The notes: a model not told the origin generated them from the sequence alone. 64,000 bases of DNA from Methanococcus voltae (GCF_024807655.1 NZ_JANUCR010000001.1:478991-542990); one strand, 5' to 3'; numbered from the stretch's first letter, positions 38,000 through 47,261 are shown. Made by a program: numbers and translations.

Positions 38000-38953
38000 A
38001 TGAAAAATAAGGATGATACAAAAAATACTGATAAAATGGATTTTAAACCCATACTAAAGGAATATAACAAATGTAATGTTTGTAAAAAATCCATAGCTAC
38101 CATTTCAGAAATATCACATATTGTTGAAGAATTGTTAGAAATATCTGCAATATATCTACCAATGGACATAAAAAAAGCACTTGAAAATTCTGAGAAAATC
38201 GAAGAAACGGAGATATCAAAAGATATTTTAAAGGCAATTGTTAGAAATAATGAAATTGCAGAAGAAAAAAACATACCTTTGTGTCAGGATACAGGAGTGC
38301 CCGTTATATTTTTAAAAATTGGAAATAACATCAATTCAACAGATGTAATAAAAATAATGGAAAATATACAGTATGGTGTTGAAAAAGCTACCGAATCAGT
38401 GCCTTTAAGACCAAATGTAGTTAATCCATTGACTCGAGAAAATTTAAAAACAAATACGGGGTTAGGCTCACCTTTTATAAATATAGAATTTGATGAAAAA
38501 CTTGAAAAAGAAATTGAAATAACAGTTTTTCCAAAAGGTGCGGGTAGCGAAAATATGAGTGCTTTAAAAATGTTAACTCCTGCAGAAGGAATTAAAGGCA
38601 TAAAAAAATTTGTATTGGATACTGTAGTAGCTTCAGGAGGTAAACCTTGTCCCCCTATTGTATTAGGTGTAGGTATTGGAGGTACTGCAGATTTATCACT
38701 TAAATTAGCAAAAAAAGCACTTTTAAGGAATTTAGGTACAAGGAATAATGATAAAAATATTTCAAAAATGGAAGTTGAGTTATTAGATATGATAAATTCA
38801 TTAAATATTGGTGCAATGGGACTTGGTGGACTTACAACCGCTTTAGACGTATTCATCGAAATCAACGGTTGCCATACTGCTTCATTACCTGTTGGAATTT
38901 GTATTCAGTGCTGGGCAGATAGGAAAGCTACTGCAAAAATTAAACTTCCATAA
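38000..38953 (+). CDS. Class I fumarate hydratase, alpha (N-terminal domain) subunit
   Basis: Two-subunit Fe-S fumarases hydrate fumarate in the incomplete reductive TCA path of methanococci. The 317-residue sequence shows PLCQDTGVPVIFLKIG, LRPNVVNPLTREN, VFPKGAGSENMSALKML, SGGKPCPPIVLGVGIGGTADLS and NIGAMGLGGLTTALDV, with the cluster cysteines in CQDTG, CPP and GCHTAS. It carries about 35 extra residues at the N-terminus with a CNVC pair; an internal start would give a more usual length. The beta subunit gene is not in the window. Confidence 0.9.
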   Translation: MKNKDDTKNTDKMDFKPILKEYNKCNVCKKSIATISEISHIVEELLEISAIYLPMDIKKALENSEKIEETEISKDILKAIVRNNEIAEEKNIPLCQDTGVPVIFLKIGNNINSTDVIKIMENIQYGVEKATESVPLRPNVVNPLTRENLKTNTGLGSPFINIEFDEKLEKEIEITVFPKGAGSENMSALKMLTPAEGIKGIKKFVLDTVVASGGKPCPPIVLGVGIGGTADLSLKLAKKALLRNLGTRNNDKNISKMEVELLDMINSLNIGAMGLGGLTTALDVFIEINGCHTASLPVGICIQCWADRKATAKIKLP

Positions 38954-39109
38954 TCTTAATTTTGATTAGTCTAAAAAATAAAATAATTAAAAAAAGTTAA
39001 TTAAAAAATTAATTTAAATATATTATTCAAGATATATTAGTCAATAATACTTGCATTAATATCTTTTAATATTATATATTTTGGTATTTATCAATGTATT
39101 GCATATTAA

Positions 39110-40645
39110 TTAAAATAAATTAATTGCATTTGTTTTTTTAAGAATTTTTATCATAATTTCTGGTATCATTGTGGTAATTACTGATTTATCCGAATTTTCA
39201 ACAACTTTTTTGTCATTGCCGTCGCAAGCATAAGCATTGATACCATTATCATTTAATATTTTAACAGTTGCTTTTTCTACCCAGGGGTCCATATCACTAA
39301 TATAAACCTCTTCAGGATTTAAATTATTAGCAATACCCCAAGAAATATACCTTGCACCCAATAAACCTAATTTATCGTAATTTCCAAGTTCTTCCCCCAA
39401 AGAAGTCAAGTTTTTACCAAAATAAGGCTTTCTACCCAAATTACTATCTTTAACAGTTGTCCAGTGCGCATCGCCCATGAAATAATTACCAACAGTTTCG
39501 GGATAAATATAAGTTTTATCATTGTATGTTAAAAACTTATTACCTTTAGCTATCGCTTCTAATTGTGTTTTAGTAGCCAAGCATATATTTAAATTAGATA
39601 ATTCTTCTTTTACAATACTTAAAACCCTTGGAAGTCCAAAATTAGTTCTTTTTGCAGTTCCTGGGGCATAACCGCACATATAACCATGGTGATTACCTAC
39701 AAAACCAGTTAAGATAACATTTAAACCACTTCTAAGCCCCACCCTACATTCATCTTCATAAGCCCCATTTGTAGCCACCACACCACCCCTTACCAAGATA
39801 CGTGAAGCTACAATTGATTTAGCAAAATCTTTTAATCTATCATTTGAACGGTTAAATGGGCCCCCTTCAACCACGAATACATCTACATCTAAATCGTTGC
39901 ATGCAGTTAATCCAGTTATTAAATCATCATAACCATCACCGATGTGAAAAATACCTTCAATACCTTTTCCAAATTTCTTTGATGCTTTAACTACTTTTTC
40001 CATTTCGTCAATAGATGCACTGTGTTCTTCCCCACCTTGCTCTTTTACGACGTTTACACAAACGGTGGATGATTTTTTTATCCAATTTTCAAATTCATAA
40101 GCATATTTATGCTCTTTATCTAAAAGACGTTTGTGTATTCTATCTTTTGGACAGCCCGTATATGGAGGACCTTGATTATAACATTCGCCCATACAATGCG
40201 TTATTTCTTTTGGGAATCTCATAGGTCCATTTTCACCGAAATGGTCCAAATCAAGAGGTACGTCCACCAAATTATAGATTTTCTCCATCACTTCAAAAGG
40301 AGTCATACTCTCCTTTTCAGCAATGTCTGCTATGGCATATGCACACAAATGTATAGGAAAACCCATATGGTCTGTTAATGTACAGTTTTCTAAGAATTGC
40401 CTTAAATCTAATGTGGAAGAACATGGACCCACACCCAATTCCACCAAATCACAACCCATTGGAAATTTTCTAAAATTATTGCCTATTTTATACAATTCTT
40501 CAAGTTCAAAATTCCCCAATACATCAACTATTTCAATTATATCAGATTCTTTCAATTTATTGCGTATTAATTTATTATTAATTATTCCTTTTAACTCCAA
40601 TGCAGCCATGGGGTCATTTATGGAGTCTTTAATTAATTCTTTCAT
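39110..40645 (-). CDS. hcgG: FeGP-cofactor biosynthesis protein HcgG
   Basis: The 511-residue protein lies behind hmd and hcgA on the same strand, as in Methanocaldococcus (MJ0784-MJ0786 from memory), and its length fits HcgG. Visible features include cysteine-rich GVGPCSSTLDLRQFLENCTL and CMGECYNQGPPYTGCPKDRIHKRLL (about 165-192), a glycine-rich FHIGDGYDDLITGL...FVVEGGPFN core and a C-terminal NAD-like ISDMDPWVEKA segment. HcgG acts in assembly of the iron guanylylpyridinol cofactor of Hmd; its exact reaction is not settled. GAGGTTATAAT precedes the ATG. Confidence 0.82.
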   Translation of the reverse strand: MKELIKDSINDPMAALELKGIINNKLIRNKLKESDIIEIVDVLGNFELEELYKIGNNFRKFPMGCDLVELGVGPCSSTLDLRQFLENCTLTDHMGFPIHLCAYAIADIAEKESMTPFEVMEKIYNLVDVPLDLDHFGENGPMRFPKEITHCMGECYNQGPPYTGCPKDRIHKRLLDKEHKYAYEFENWIKKSSTVCVNVVKEQGGEEHSASIDEMEKVVKASKKFGKGIEGIFHIGDGYDDLITGLTACNDLDVDVFVVEGGPFNRSNDRLKDFAKSIVASRILVRGGVVATNGAYEDECRVGLRSGLNVILTGFVGNHHGYMCGYAPGTAKRTNFGLPRVLSIVKEELSNLNICLATKTQLEAIAKGNKFLTYNDKTYIYPETVGNYFMGDAHWTTVKDSNLGRKPYFGKNLTSLGEELGNYDKLGLLGARYISWGIANNLNPEEVYISDMDPWVEKATVKILNDNGINAYACDGNDKKVVENSDKSVITTMIPEIMIKILKKTNAINLF

Positions 40646-40809
40646 ATTATAACCTCATTATCAAATTTTAATTGAATTAAAGTTATTTAACAAGATTTTA
40701 TAAATAATCATTATAAAATAGATACTAAAAATAAATTAGGTAATTAGTAGAGTAAATATGATAAATAGGTGTAAATTAATAATTTAAAGTAATAATTAAA
40801 TCATTAACA

Positions 40810-41958
40810 TTATTTACAAATAATATCAGGTTTTAATCCAAGTTCTTCAATCATTTTGCACACGTTATTTAAATTACCTGTTTTTGGACTTCCCACACCC
40901 ACAATATTCATTGGATGATTATCTGGAATCACAGTAGCCACATTACTTGCTCCAGCCATTAACGCATATTGCATCAATTCTGCCCCAATGGTTGGTGTAG
41001 GGGAAGTTATCCTAATATTTGGGAACATTAGCCTTGTAATTGCTATTGTTTTTGCTTGCTCCAATGCTGAACATTTTGGATGATGTTCCATAGGTGTATT
41101 TTTGTATGGATTAAATCCCATTATCGGAATTTCTTGAACATTTAAATCTTTTAAAAAATTTAAATGATTAACCCTATCTTCATAAGATTCACCTATTCCA
41201 ATTAAAAGTCCTGAAGAAAGTTCAACTTCGTGTTTTAATATGTTTTCACATACTTCTATTCTATCCTGTAATTTTTCACCCGGTTTTACGGAGTTAAATA
41301 CATTTTCATTGATACTTTCTAAATTACAACATATTGTATCAACATTATTATTTTTTAAATGAATTATACAGTTTTCAGTTAAATCTGCCCCTGCATTAAC
41401 TAAAACCTTCAAATTAGAAACTTTTTTAACATTTTTTAAAGCTCTTAATACTTCTAAACCATCATAACCATGTCCTGATGAACAGCTTACTCTTTTAAGT
41501 CCCGAAGATTGTATTGCTTTCGCAGAATTCTGTATCATTTCGTCAGAAGTCCTAAAAGGCTTTACATAACCTTCCGTAGATGTTCCTGCGGCATAACCAC
41601 AATATTTACATTTTGGAACTACACTACAAATATTTGTAATGTGTATTGTAGAAGTTATTTCAATAGAATCAAAAAATAAATCCCTCAATTGTGAAGAAAT
41701 TGAAAATAATTCTAAATAATCAGCTATTTTTGAGATACTAAAAAGTTCTAAAGCTTGTTTTTTTGTAATTAAACTATTTGATAAGTTATTTTTTTGGAGC
41801 AAATTAACATATTCTTCATTTGTATAATCATAATTAGTAATATATTCCGCCAAACTTGTTTCGTCCGTAATTTCAGCAATATTAAAATCTTCTGCCATTA
41901 TTTTATGGATTTTTGAGTTTAATTCCTGAAAATTATTTCTTATTTCACCAAGTGACAT
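40810..41958 (-). CDS. hcgA: Radical SAM protein HcgA (FeGP cofactor biosynthesis)
   Basis: HcgA is a BioB/HydE-like radical SAM enzyme in FeGP cofactor synthesis. It has the diagnostic unusual cluster motif CX5CX2C (C111, C117, C120 in ICSVVPKCKYCGYA) in place of the common CX3CX2C. Further BioB-like blocks are VSCSSGHGYDGLEVL, LVNAGADL, CCNLESINENVF and LSSGLLIGIGESYEDRVNHL. The 382-residue length is complete. GAGGTG lies 5 nt before the ATG. It is 76 bp behind hmd and probably in its transcript. Confidence 0.95.
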   Translation of the reverse strand: MSLGEIRNNFQELNSKIHKIMAEDFNIAEITDETSLAEYITNYDYTNEEYVNLLQKNNLSNSLITKKQALELFSISKIADYLELFSISSQLRDLFFDSIEITSTIHITNICSVVPKCKYCGYAAGTSTEGYVKPFRTSDEMIQNSAKAIQSSGLKRVSCSSGHGYDGLEVLRALKNVKKVSNLKVLVNAGADLTENCIIHLKNNNVDTICCNLESINENVFNSVKPGEKLQDRIEVCENILKHEVELSSGLLIGIGESYEDRVNHLNFLKDLNVQEIPIMGFNPYKNTPMEHHPKCSALEQAKTIAITRLMFPNIRITSPTPTIGAELMQYALMAGASNVATVIPDNHPMNIVGVGSPKTGNLNNVCKMIEELGLKPDIICK

Positions 41959-42034
41959 TTGAACACCTCGTGTAAATTAAAAATAAACAATAAACAAAAA
42001 TAAACAATAAAAAAAAAGAGAAATTAAATTTAAT

Positions 42035-43066
42035 TTATTGTTTTCCGTGTTTTTCGAGAACTTTTAAGGAAGCTGGTAATATATCAGCTAATGGACCAAA
42101 ACACATACTGTCTGCAGTACCTGTTAAAGCTACAGGGTCCAATTTTTCTTCCATATTGTTAATTCCTTCGTTTCTCATTAATTCTAAAACTTGACTAATA
42201 GCTTCGTCTGCCATCATTTGTGCAAAGTCTGCTGGAGCTCCTAAAATTTGAGTAACTGCATCTCTGTATGCTAAAATACCTGCGTAAACTGGTGCAGTAA
42301 CCGCTGAACCCATATCACATACCGGGCTAATTAAGTTAGCTGGCATTTTGAAAGCTACACCTCTTGCAGTGTTTGCAATTTTAAAGAATTTTTCAACTGT
42401 TTCTTCATCTGCAAATCCTTCTGAAAGGAATACTTGTCCTTTCATTTCAGGAACTGAGCCTGGGTGGTAAGCGATTATGTTTAAATCGTCTCTACCTAAA
42501 TCTTTAAAGATTTTAGCAAATTTAGGGGTTGGAATTGTACATGCGTGTGTAACAATTGCACCTTCTTTAATGTTTGCTGCGAATTTTTCGATAATTGCAG
42601 GTTGGCTTCCACCTTTTGGCAACCAAGTTATAACAATATCTGCATCTTTAACTGCTTCGTTATCATCTGCAGTAACTTTTAAACCTATTTTTTCAGGGTT
42701 TACAAAGTGTATACATGCTTTAGGTGGTTTTGGTAATTCTTTTGCTTTAGCTTTAACTGCTTCTCTGATTTCAGGCATAACTTCCTCAGCTTTTCCTGCC
42801 AAATGTGCTTCCATTACTTTAGCGTAATCAAAGTTATCTAATACCACAATTTCGTTTTCTTCTGCAAAGCAAGGGTCTGAAACTACTACTTCGTCAATTT
42901 CATCAATTAAATGTAATAATTCTGCACCCATTGCAATTGTTGAGTGTGCCATTGCAATTTCTGGAATACCTACTTTTTTAGCCACTTCTGAAACTCTTGA
43001 AAAGTTTGTAATTCCAGATGCGGCGTGTGTTCTATAACATCCTGCACCTAATATTGCTACTTTCAT
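42035..43066 (-). CDS. hmd: H2-forming methylenetetrahydromethanopterin dehydrogenase (Hmd, [Fe]-hydrogenase)
   Basis: Hmd catalyses the reversible transfer of hydride from H2 to methenyl-tetrahydromethanopterin in CO2 reduction. The 343-residue sequence begins MKVAILGAGCYRTHAASGITNF and contains C176 in VTHACTIPTPKF, the thiolate that binds the FeGP iron. Other conserved blocks are WLPKGGSQPAI, YHPGSVPEMKGQ and the helical dimerisation part (MPANLISPVCDMGSAVTAPVYAGILAYRDAV). GAGGTGTAATT precedes the ATG. The upstream region has a TATA box and a perfect 19-bp palindrome. Codon use (many GCA/GCT/GAA) suggests high expression. Confidence 0.98.
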   Translation of the reverse strand: MKVAILGAGCYRTHAASGITNFSRVSEVAKKVGIPEIAMAHSTIAMGAELLHLIDEIDEVVVSDPCFAEENEIVVLDNFDYAKVMEAHLAGKAEEVMPEIREAVKAKAKELPKPPKACIHFVNPEKIGLKVTADDNEAVKDADIVITWLPKGGSQPAIIEKFAANIKEGAIVTHACTIPTPKFAKIFKDLGRDDLNIIAYHPGSVPEMKGQVFLSEGFADEETVEKFFKIANTARGVAFKMPANLISPVCDMGSAVTAPVYAGILAYRDAVTQILGAPADFAQMMADEAISQVLELMRNEGINNMEEKLDPVALTGTADSMCFGPLADILPASLKVLEKHGKQ

Positions 43067-43128
43067 AATTACACCTCTAAAGGTTTCTCTAATATAATAT
43101 ACAAGTAAATTATTGTTAGGTATTAAGA

Positions 43129-43160
43129 TATATATACATTAGTATTAGAATTTCTAATAC
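43129..43160 (-). promoter_or_regulatory. hmd promoter: TATA box and perfect 19-bp palindrome
   Basis: On the minus strand TATATATA (43136-43129) lies about 65 bp before the hmd start. Directly upstream, separated by the expected BRE position, is GTATTAGAATTTCTAATAC (43142-43160), 9-bp arms around a single base. Position just upstream of BRE/TATA is typical of archaeal activator sites. The regulator is unknown. Confidence 0.6.
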
Positions 43161-43173
43161 AATAACTTTATAT

Positions 43174-43848
43174 TTAGTATATATTAAAAAATCCAATAAC
43201 ATTAATAGGGGACCCATCAGGAATATTAATATCTAATGGCATACCTAAAAAAATAAAAATTTTATTATCCAATAGTTCCAAATTTGTTAAATTTTCGATT
43301 ACCAATATTTTATCCAATAATTTTTTATGCATTGTATATTCCCCAATAGAAGCACAATCTGTAGCTATTATGTCAATATCTAAATTCAAAATTTTTTCTA
43401 AATATTTATCTAAATTCAAATCATAATCAAAATATTCTGAATTGCCCCATAATTTATACATATTTGTATTTAAAATCAATATTTTAACATTGTTTTTTAT
43501 AATAAAGTCTTTTAACTCTTGAAATTTATCTTCAATTTCAAAATATTCCGTATATTCTGAATTATATTCAATACATAGTGCATTTTCATAAATTATTTTT
43601 TTATTTTTTAATTTTAAATAAGGTTTTGAAATATTATTATTATTATTATTATTATTGCCATTATTAGTCCCAATATGACCTGGAAAATCAATATGGGTAC
43701 ACAAATGTGAATTAAGTTCCAATTTTGATATATTAAATTTATCAAAGCATATTTTGAAAATTTTATATTCCGGGTCGCCTGGAAAAACAAAATTTGTCAA
43801 ATTATGACTTAATATTATTGGCTCTGCAAAAGTATTTTTCAAATTCAT
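43174..43848 (-). CDS. Cyclase family protein (KynB-like), with poly-Asn insertion
   Basis: The 224-residue product resembles the cyclase/kynurenine formamidase family, whose metal site is H-x-G-T-H-x-D-x-P-x-H. Here it reads HLCTHIDFPGH (about 47-57), with Cys in place of the usual Gly. Other blocks are LSHNLTN near the start and FLGMPLDI...DGSPINVIGF at the end. A GTNNGNNNNNNNN run directly after the metal site comes from an ATT/AAT microsatellite. The ATG follows GGTGATGAT. Tryptophan degradation is not expected in this organism, so the substrate is unknown. Confidence 0.75.
   Translation of the reverse strand: MNLKNTFAEPIILSHNLTNFVFPGDPEYKIFKICFDKFNISKLELNSHLCTHIDFPGHIGTNNGNNNNNNNNISKPYLKLKNKKIIYENALCIEYNSEYTEYFEIEDKFQELKDFIIKNNVKILILNTNMYKLWGNSEYFDYDLNLDKYLEKILNLDIDIIATDCASIGEYTMHKKLLDKILVIENLTNLELLDNKIFIFLGMPLDINIPDGSPINVIGFFNIY
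43636..43662 (-). repeat. Trinucleotide microsatellite inside the cyclase gene
   Basis: Nine consecutive ATT/AAT units (read AAT on the coding strand) encode the poly-Asn run. Slippage by one unit would keep the frame, so length may vary between strains. Confidence 0.8.
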
Positions 43849-44018
43849 ATCATCACCATAATTTAGTGGTAAAGGATGTTATATATTATAAACTATAAAA
43901 TATATTAAAAATAAAGTTTAATAAATAATACTATTAAAACTAATAAAACTAATAAAAATAATAATAGAACTAAAACTAAAATTAAAAAATAAAATGATAA
44001 AAATAACTTGTGATATTT

Positions 44019-44684
44019 ATGAGACATGATTTTCACGCCCATACTCTATATAGTGATGGAGAATTACTGCCATCAGAACTTATAAGAAGAGCTATAGCTT
44101 TAAAACATAAAACTATTGCATTAACCGACCACGGAGACATTTCTAATTACAAAGAATTGATAAGAATGGGTCTTGAAACCAAAAATGAGTTAAAAAATTA
44201 TTGGGGCATCAATGTGATTGCAGGAATTGAATTAACACATATACCTCCAAAATCAATACCTAAACTTGCAAAAAAATGCAAAGACGAAGGTGCTGAATTA
44301 GTCGTGGTACATGGAGAGACGTTAGTAGAACCTGTTGAAGAAAAAACAAACTATTATACGTCATTATCTTCCGATGTAGATATACTAGCACACGGTGGAT
44401 TAATAGACCAAGAAACTGCTCAAAATTTAAAAGAAAATGATATTTATTTAGAGATAACCTCCAGAAAAGGTCATTCATTATCAAATGGGTGTGTTTTAAA
44501 CGTTTCTCGAAAATATGGTATCCCTACAGTGATTAATACTGATTCACACGCCCCAAGTGATTTAATTTCTTACGAATTTGCTAAAAAAGTAGGTTTAGGC
44601 TGTGGAATGACTTTTGAAGAAGTTGAAAAATCACTTACGACCAATCCATTGAATTTACTTGAAAAAATAGGAATAAAAAAATAA
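44019..44684 (+). CDS. PHP-domain phosphoesterase (histidinol-phosphatase-like)
   Basis: A 221-residue PHP protein with the metal motif DFHAHTLYSDGEL (4-16), IALTDHGDIS (about 34-43), IAGIELTHIP, VVHGETLVEPV and INTDSHAPSDL near the C-terminus. It belongs to small archaeal PHP proteins; whether it dephosphorylates histidinol-P or another phosphate ester cannot be decided here. ATG 44019 is chosen, with TTGTGATATTT upstream; the in-frame GTG at 44010 lies within that site. Confidence 0.87.
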   Translation: MRHDFHAHTLYSDGELLPSELIRRAIALKHKTIALTDHGDISNYKELIRMGLETKNELKNYWGINVIAGIELTHIPPKSIPKLAKKCKDEGAELVVVHGETLVEPVEEKTNYYTSLSSDVDILAHGGLIDQETAQNLKENDIYLEITSRKGHSLSNGCVLNVSRKYGIPTVINTDSHAPSDLISYEFAKKVGLGCGMTFEEVEKSLTTNPLNLLEKIGIKK

Positions 44685-44730
44685 AATAACGAATAATGGT
44701 AAAAAATAGAAATAAAAACTATTAAAAATA

Positions 44731-44760
44731 AAAAATAATAAAAAATAATAAAAAATAATA
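44731..44760. repeat. 10-bp AT repeat, three exact copies
   Basis: AAAAATAATA occurs three times in tandem in the convergent gap between the PHP gene and the CBS-ParB gene, flanked by further A/AAT-rich variants (AAATTAGAAT). Confidence 0.75.
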
Positions 44761-44797
44761 AAATTAGAATAATAAAATTAGAATTAATAATTATAAT

Positions 44798-45577
44798 TTA
44801 TTCATATATTTTTAAACTACATATATCATTATTAATATCATTAGAAGGGTCTAAAACTTTTATATCACATAAAGAGTTTAAACCTTGCTTTTCTGCTGTT
44901 TTTTGAATTCCTAATTTTTTAGACGTTTTTACATTTAATACATAAGCATCTAATTTATCAACTTTTATTTTATTCGCTGCAACTGCCCTATGATGGCCAT
45001 CTATAATTAAGTATTTAATAAGATTTGTTTTGATAACGATTAAAGGCTCTGCCAAACCACGTTCTAATTCATAAATCCGGCCATATAACTCATCCTCATA
45101 GACTTTATTTTGAGTTGGCTTAAGATCCTCTACATCAATCACATCTTTATAAACTTCCAAATCATAACCTAAATTTCGATAGGTTTTAACAATTTTTTCC
45201 AATTTTTTAGGGGTTGTCTTTTCAATCTGAGACCTTAAAACATCGGTGTTTGTAAGTATGCCCATTAAATTATTATTTTTACCCACAACAGGCAGTTTTG
45301 AAAAACCAGTTCGGAACATTATCCTCCCCATATTTAATATATCTGCGTCAGGGTATGTTACAACCATTTCACCGATGTCTGTCATAATATTCTTTATTTT
45401 TTCGTCTTTTTCTTTTCCAATCAAATCGTGTACAGAAACTATCCCTAATAGTTTTCCAGATTCTACAATCGGAAAAGTATCGTGAGTAGTATCTTCTACG
45501 AGTTTTATTGCATCGCATACGGTAGCATCCAATGGTAATGTATTAACTTTTTTGGTCATATACTCTCTTACACTCAT
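44798..45577 (-). CDS. CBS-pair plus ParB/sulfiredoxin-like domain protein (possible SerK-type kinase)
   Basis: Residues 1-118 form two CBS motifs (VREYMTKKVNTL...FPIVESGKLLGIVSVHDLI and IKNIMTDIGEMVV...FSKLPVVGKNNNLMGILTNTDVLR). Residues about 150-230 form a ParB/Srx-type domain (VYEDELYGRIYELERGLAEPLIVIK...YLIIDGHHRAVAANKI). The DGHHR motif is what I recall for the ADP-dependent serine kinase SerK, while DNA-partitioning ParB proteins use a different version. A nucleotide-sensing serine kinase or related phosphotransferase is plausible; partitioning is less likely. It lies behind the RCK-DHH gene. Confidence 0.75.
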   Translation of the reverse strand: MSVREYMTKKVNTLPLDATVCDAIKLVEDTTHDTFPIVESGKLLGIVSVHDLIGKEKDEKIKNIMTDIGEMVVTYPDADILNMGRIMFRTGFSKLPVVGKNNNLMGILTNTDVLRSQIEKTTPKKLEKIVKTYRNLGYDLEVYKDVIDVEDLKPTQNKVYEDELYGRIYELERGLAEPLIVIKTNLIKYLIIDGHHRAVAANKIKVDKLDAYVLNVKTSKKLGIQKTAEKQGLNSLCDIKVLDPSNDINNDICSLKIYE

Positions 45578-45791
45578 ATGATATCCCTACTCATAATCGT
45601 CATATAATTTAAAATAATATATTCCAAAATACTATTTTAAATTAATGGTTATATCAAAAATATATGAGAAGATTATTATTTTTATATTAAAAATTATTAA
45701 AAATAAAAAATAAAAATAAATTGAAAAATAACTTAAAAAAGACCAAATAAATTAAATAATTAAATAATTATAAGATTATAAGATTATAATC

Positions 45792-47261
45792 TTATTCGGA
45801 AGTATTATTTGAAGATTCATCTTCATAGATTCCCATTGTAGACAATATTTTATTTTGAATAGCTTCTTCAACCAATTGTCTTAAAGAAACTTTGTCAGAT
45901 ACTGATTCAAAAATTCCCAAAGGAATACATGCCGCTGCAGAAGCTTGATGACCACCACCCATAAAAGCTTCATTCATCAAAGCACCTAAATCAACTCTTA
46001 AATCCTTAGTTCTCGCACTAATATGGATATTATCATCTGAAATACCAAATATATATGTAGTGTATATACCTTCCATTTTAAGTAAAAAATCCGCAGCTCG
46101 AGGCAATGCGTCTCTATTTTTGATATTTCCAACGTAGGAAAGTGCAATATTTCCTTTAATTATTTTTCTATTTGAAATAGCTTTAGCCAAAACGTCCATA
46201 GTTTCAGTTTCCATTTCAGGATTTTCAATCATTTCCAGTACTTTTGTGTCCATTAAACCTTGCAAATAACTCGCAATTTCAAAATCCATCTTAGAAGCAT
46301 TTCTTTTGAAATTATTAGTATCTGAAACTATTGCGTAATATAATGCAGTTGCAAGATGCCTATCGGGTTCTATACCCAGTTGGATTAAATAAGTCGTTAA
46401 TATAGTTGCAGTTGCACCTGCCTCTGTTTGGATATCCGAATAATTAGCGGCGATATCCCCATCTTTATGATGGTCCAACAAAATATCGATATCACGAGAC
46501 CTATCAATCTCAGAATATAGTGAATTATAACTCGAAGAGTCAACTATCGCAATACCACAATATTTATTCATATCCACTTCTAAGATATTTTTTAACTTAA
46601 TCCCTAATAAATTAACCATTGCCTTATTTTCATCATAACCAATTTTTCCAGCATATGCAATCTTTGAAGATGCACCCCATCTGTCCAAAATAGTTTTTAG
46701 AGCCATTGCACTTGCCATTGCGTCAGGGTCGGGGTTATTATGTAGCATTATTAAAAAATGCGCATCAAAACAACAATCGTCCAAATTATTTTCATCGCTA
46801 CAAAGATTATTATATTTAGTTTTTGCGTCTTCAACTATTTTCCTTAAATCCAATAATTTCCTTCTTAATTTTGATTTTTGTATTTCGTGCACTACATCTT
46901 TAGCCGCACTCTCTAATGGGTAAATAACTTTATCAACATTTAAACCCTCATAAAGTTCAGGATACTTTACGATACCCCTTACAATTACGTACGCTCTATC
47001 ATTTATAGACTGAATTAATTCTGCGATTTTACGGTTTAACTCATTATTATTCGTCATAATTAATATTGTATCAGCTTCGGTGATTTTAGCACGTTGTAAA
47101 ACTTCTAATTGCCCCGCATCACCCACAATGTGGTTAAATGTTCCATTACTTAACGATTCGAAAACATCTTCGTTAATGTCTATTATAGTAAGTTTGTCCA
47201 ATTTTTTAGCACAATTTACTACCTTACGACCAAATGCACCATAACCTATTGCTAATATCAT
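45792..47261 (-). CDS. RCK/TrkA-N domain fused to DHH-DHHA1 phosphoesterase
   Basis: Residues 1-115 are a nucleotide-binding RCK domain (ILAIGYGAFGRKVVNCAKKLDKLTIIDINEDV). Residues about 160-489 are a DHH phosphodiesterase with HNNPDPDAMASAMAL, AIVDSSSYNSL, DILLDHHKDGD and, in DHHA1, EAFMGGGHQASAAA. Fusions of this sort include archaeal enzymes degrading c-di-AMP or short oligonucleotides; which applies is not decidable by eye. GGAGGCATAAT precedes the ATG. A CBS-containing gene follows, so nucleotide signalling may be the shared theme. Confidence 0.85.
   Translation of the reverse strand: MILAIGYGAFGRKVVNCAKKLDKLTIIDINEDVFESLSNGTFNHIVGDAGQLEVLQRAKITEADTILIMTNNNELNRKIAELIQSINDRAYVIVRGIVKYPELYEGLNVDKVIYPLESAAKDVVHEIQKSKLRRKLLDLRKIVEDAKTKYNNLCSDENNLDDCCFDAHFLIMLHNNPDPDAMASAMALKTILDRWGASSKIAYAGKIGYDENKAMVNLLGIKLKNILEVDMNKYCGIAIVDSSSYNSLYSEIDRSRDIDILLDHHKDGDIAANYSDIQTEAGATATILTTYLIQLGIEPDRHLATALYYAIVSDTNNFKRNASKMDFEIASYLQGLMDTKVLEMIENPEMETETMDVLAKAISNRKIIKGNIALSYVGNIKNRDALPRAADFLLKMEGIYTTYIFGISDDNIHISARTKDLRVDLGALMNEAFMGGGHQASAAACIPLGIFESVSDKVSLRQLVEEAIQNKILSTMGIYEDESSNNTSE

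Noticed and set aside
38284..38865. 193-codon minus-strand frame across the fumarase gene
   Set aside because: Antisense shadow; the plus strand has all fumarase motifs.
44798..45577. CBS-ParB protein as partner of the ParA-like ATPase (62054)
   Set aside because: They are 17 kb apart, and the DGHHR motif points to the SerK-like branch instead of chromosome-partitioning ParB.
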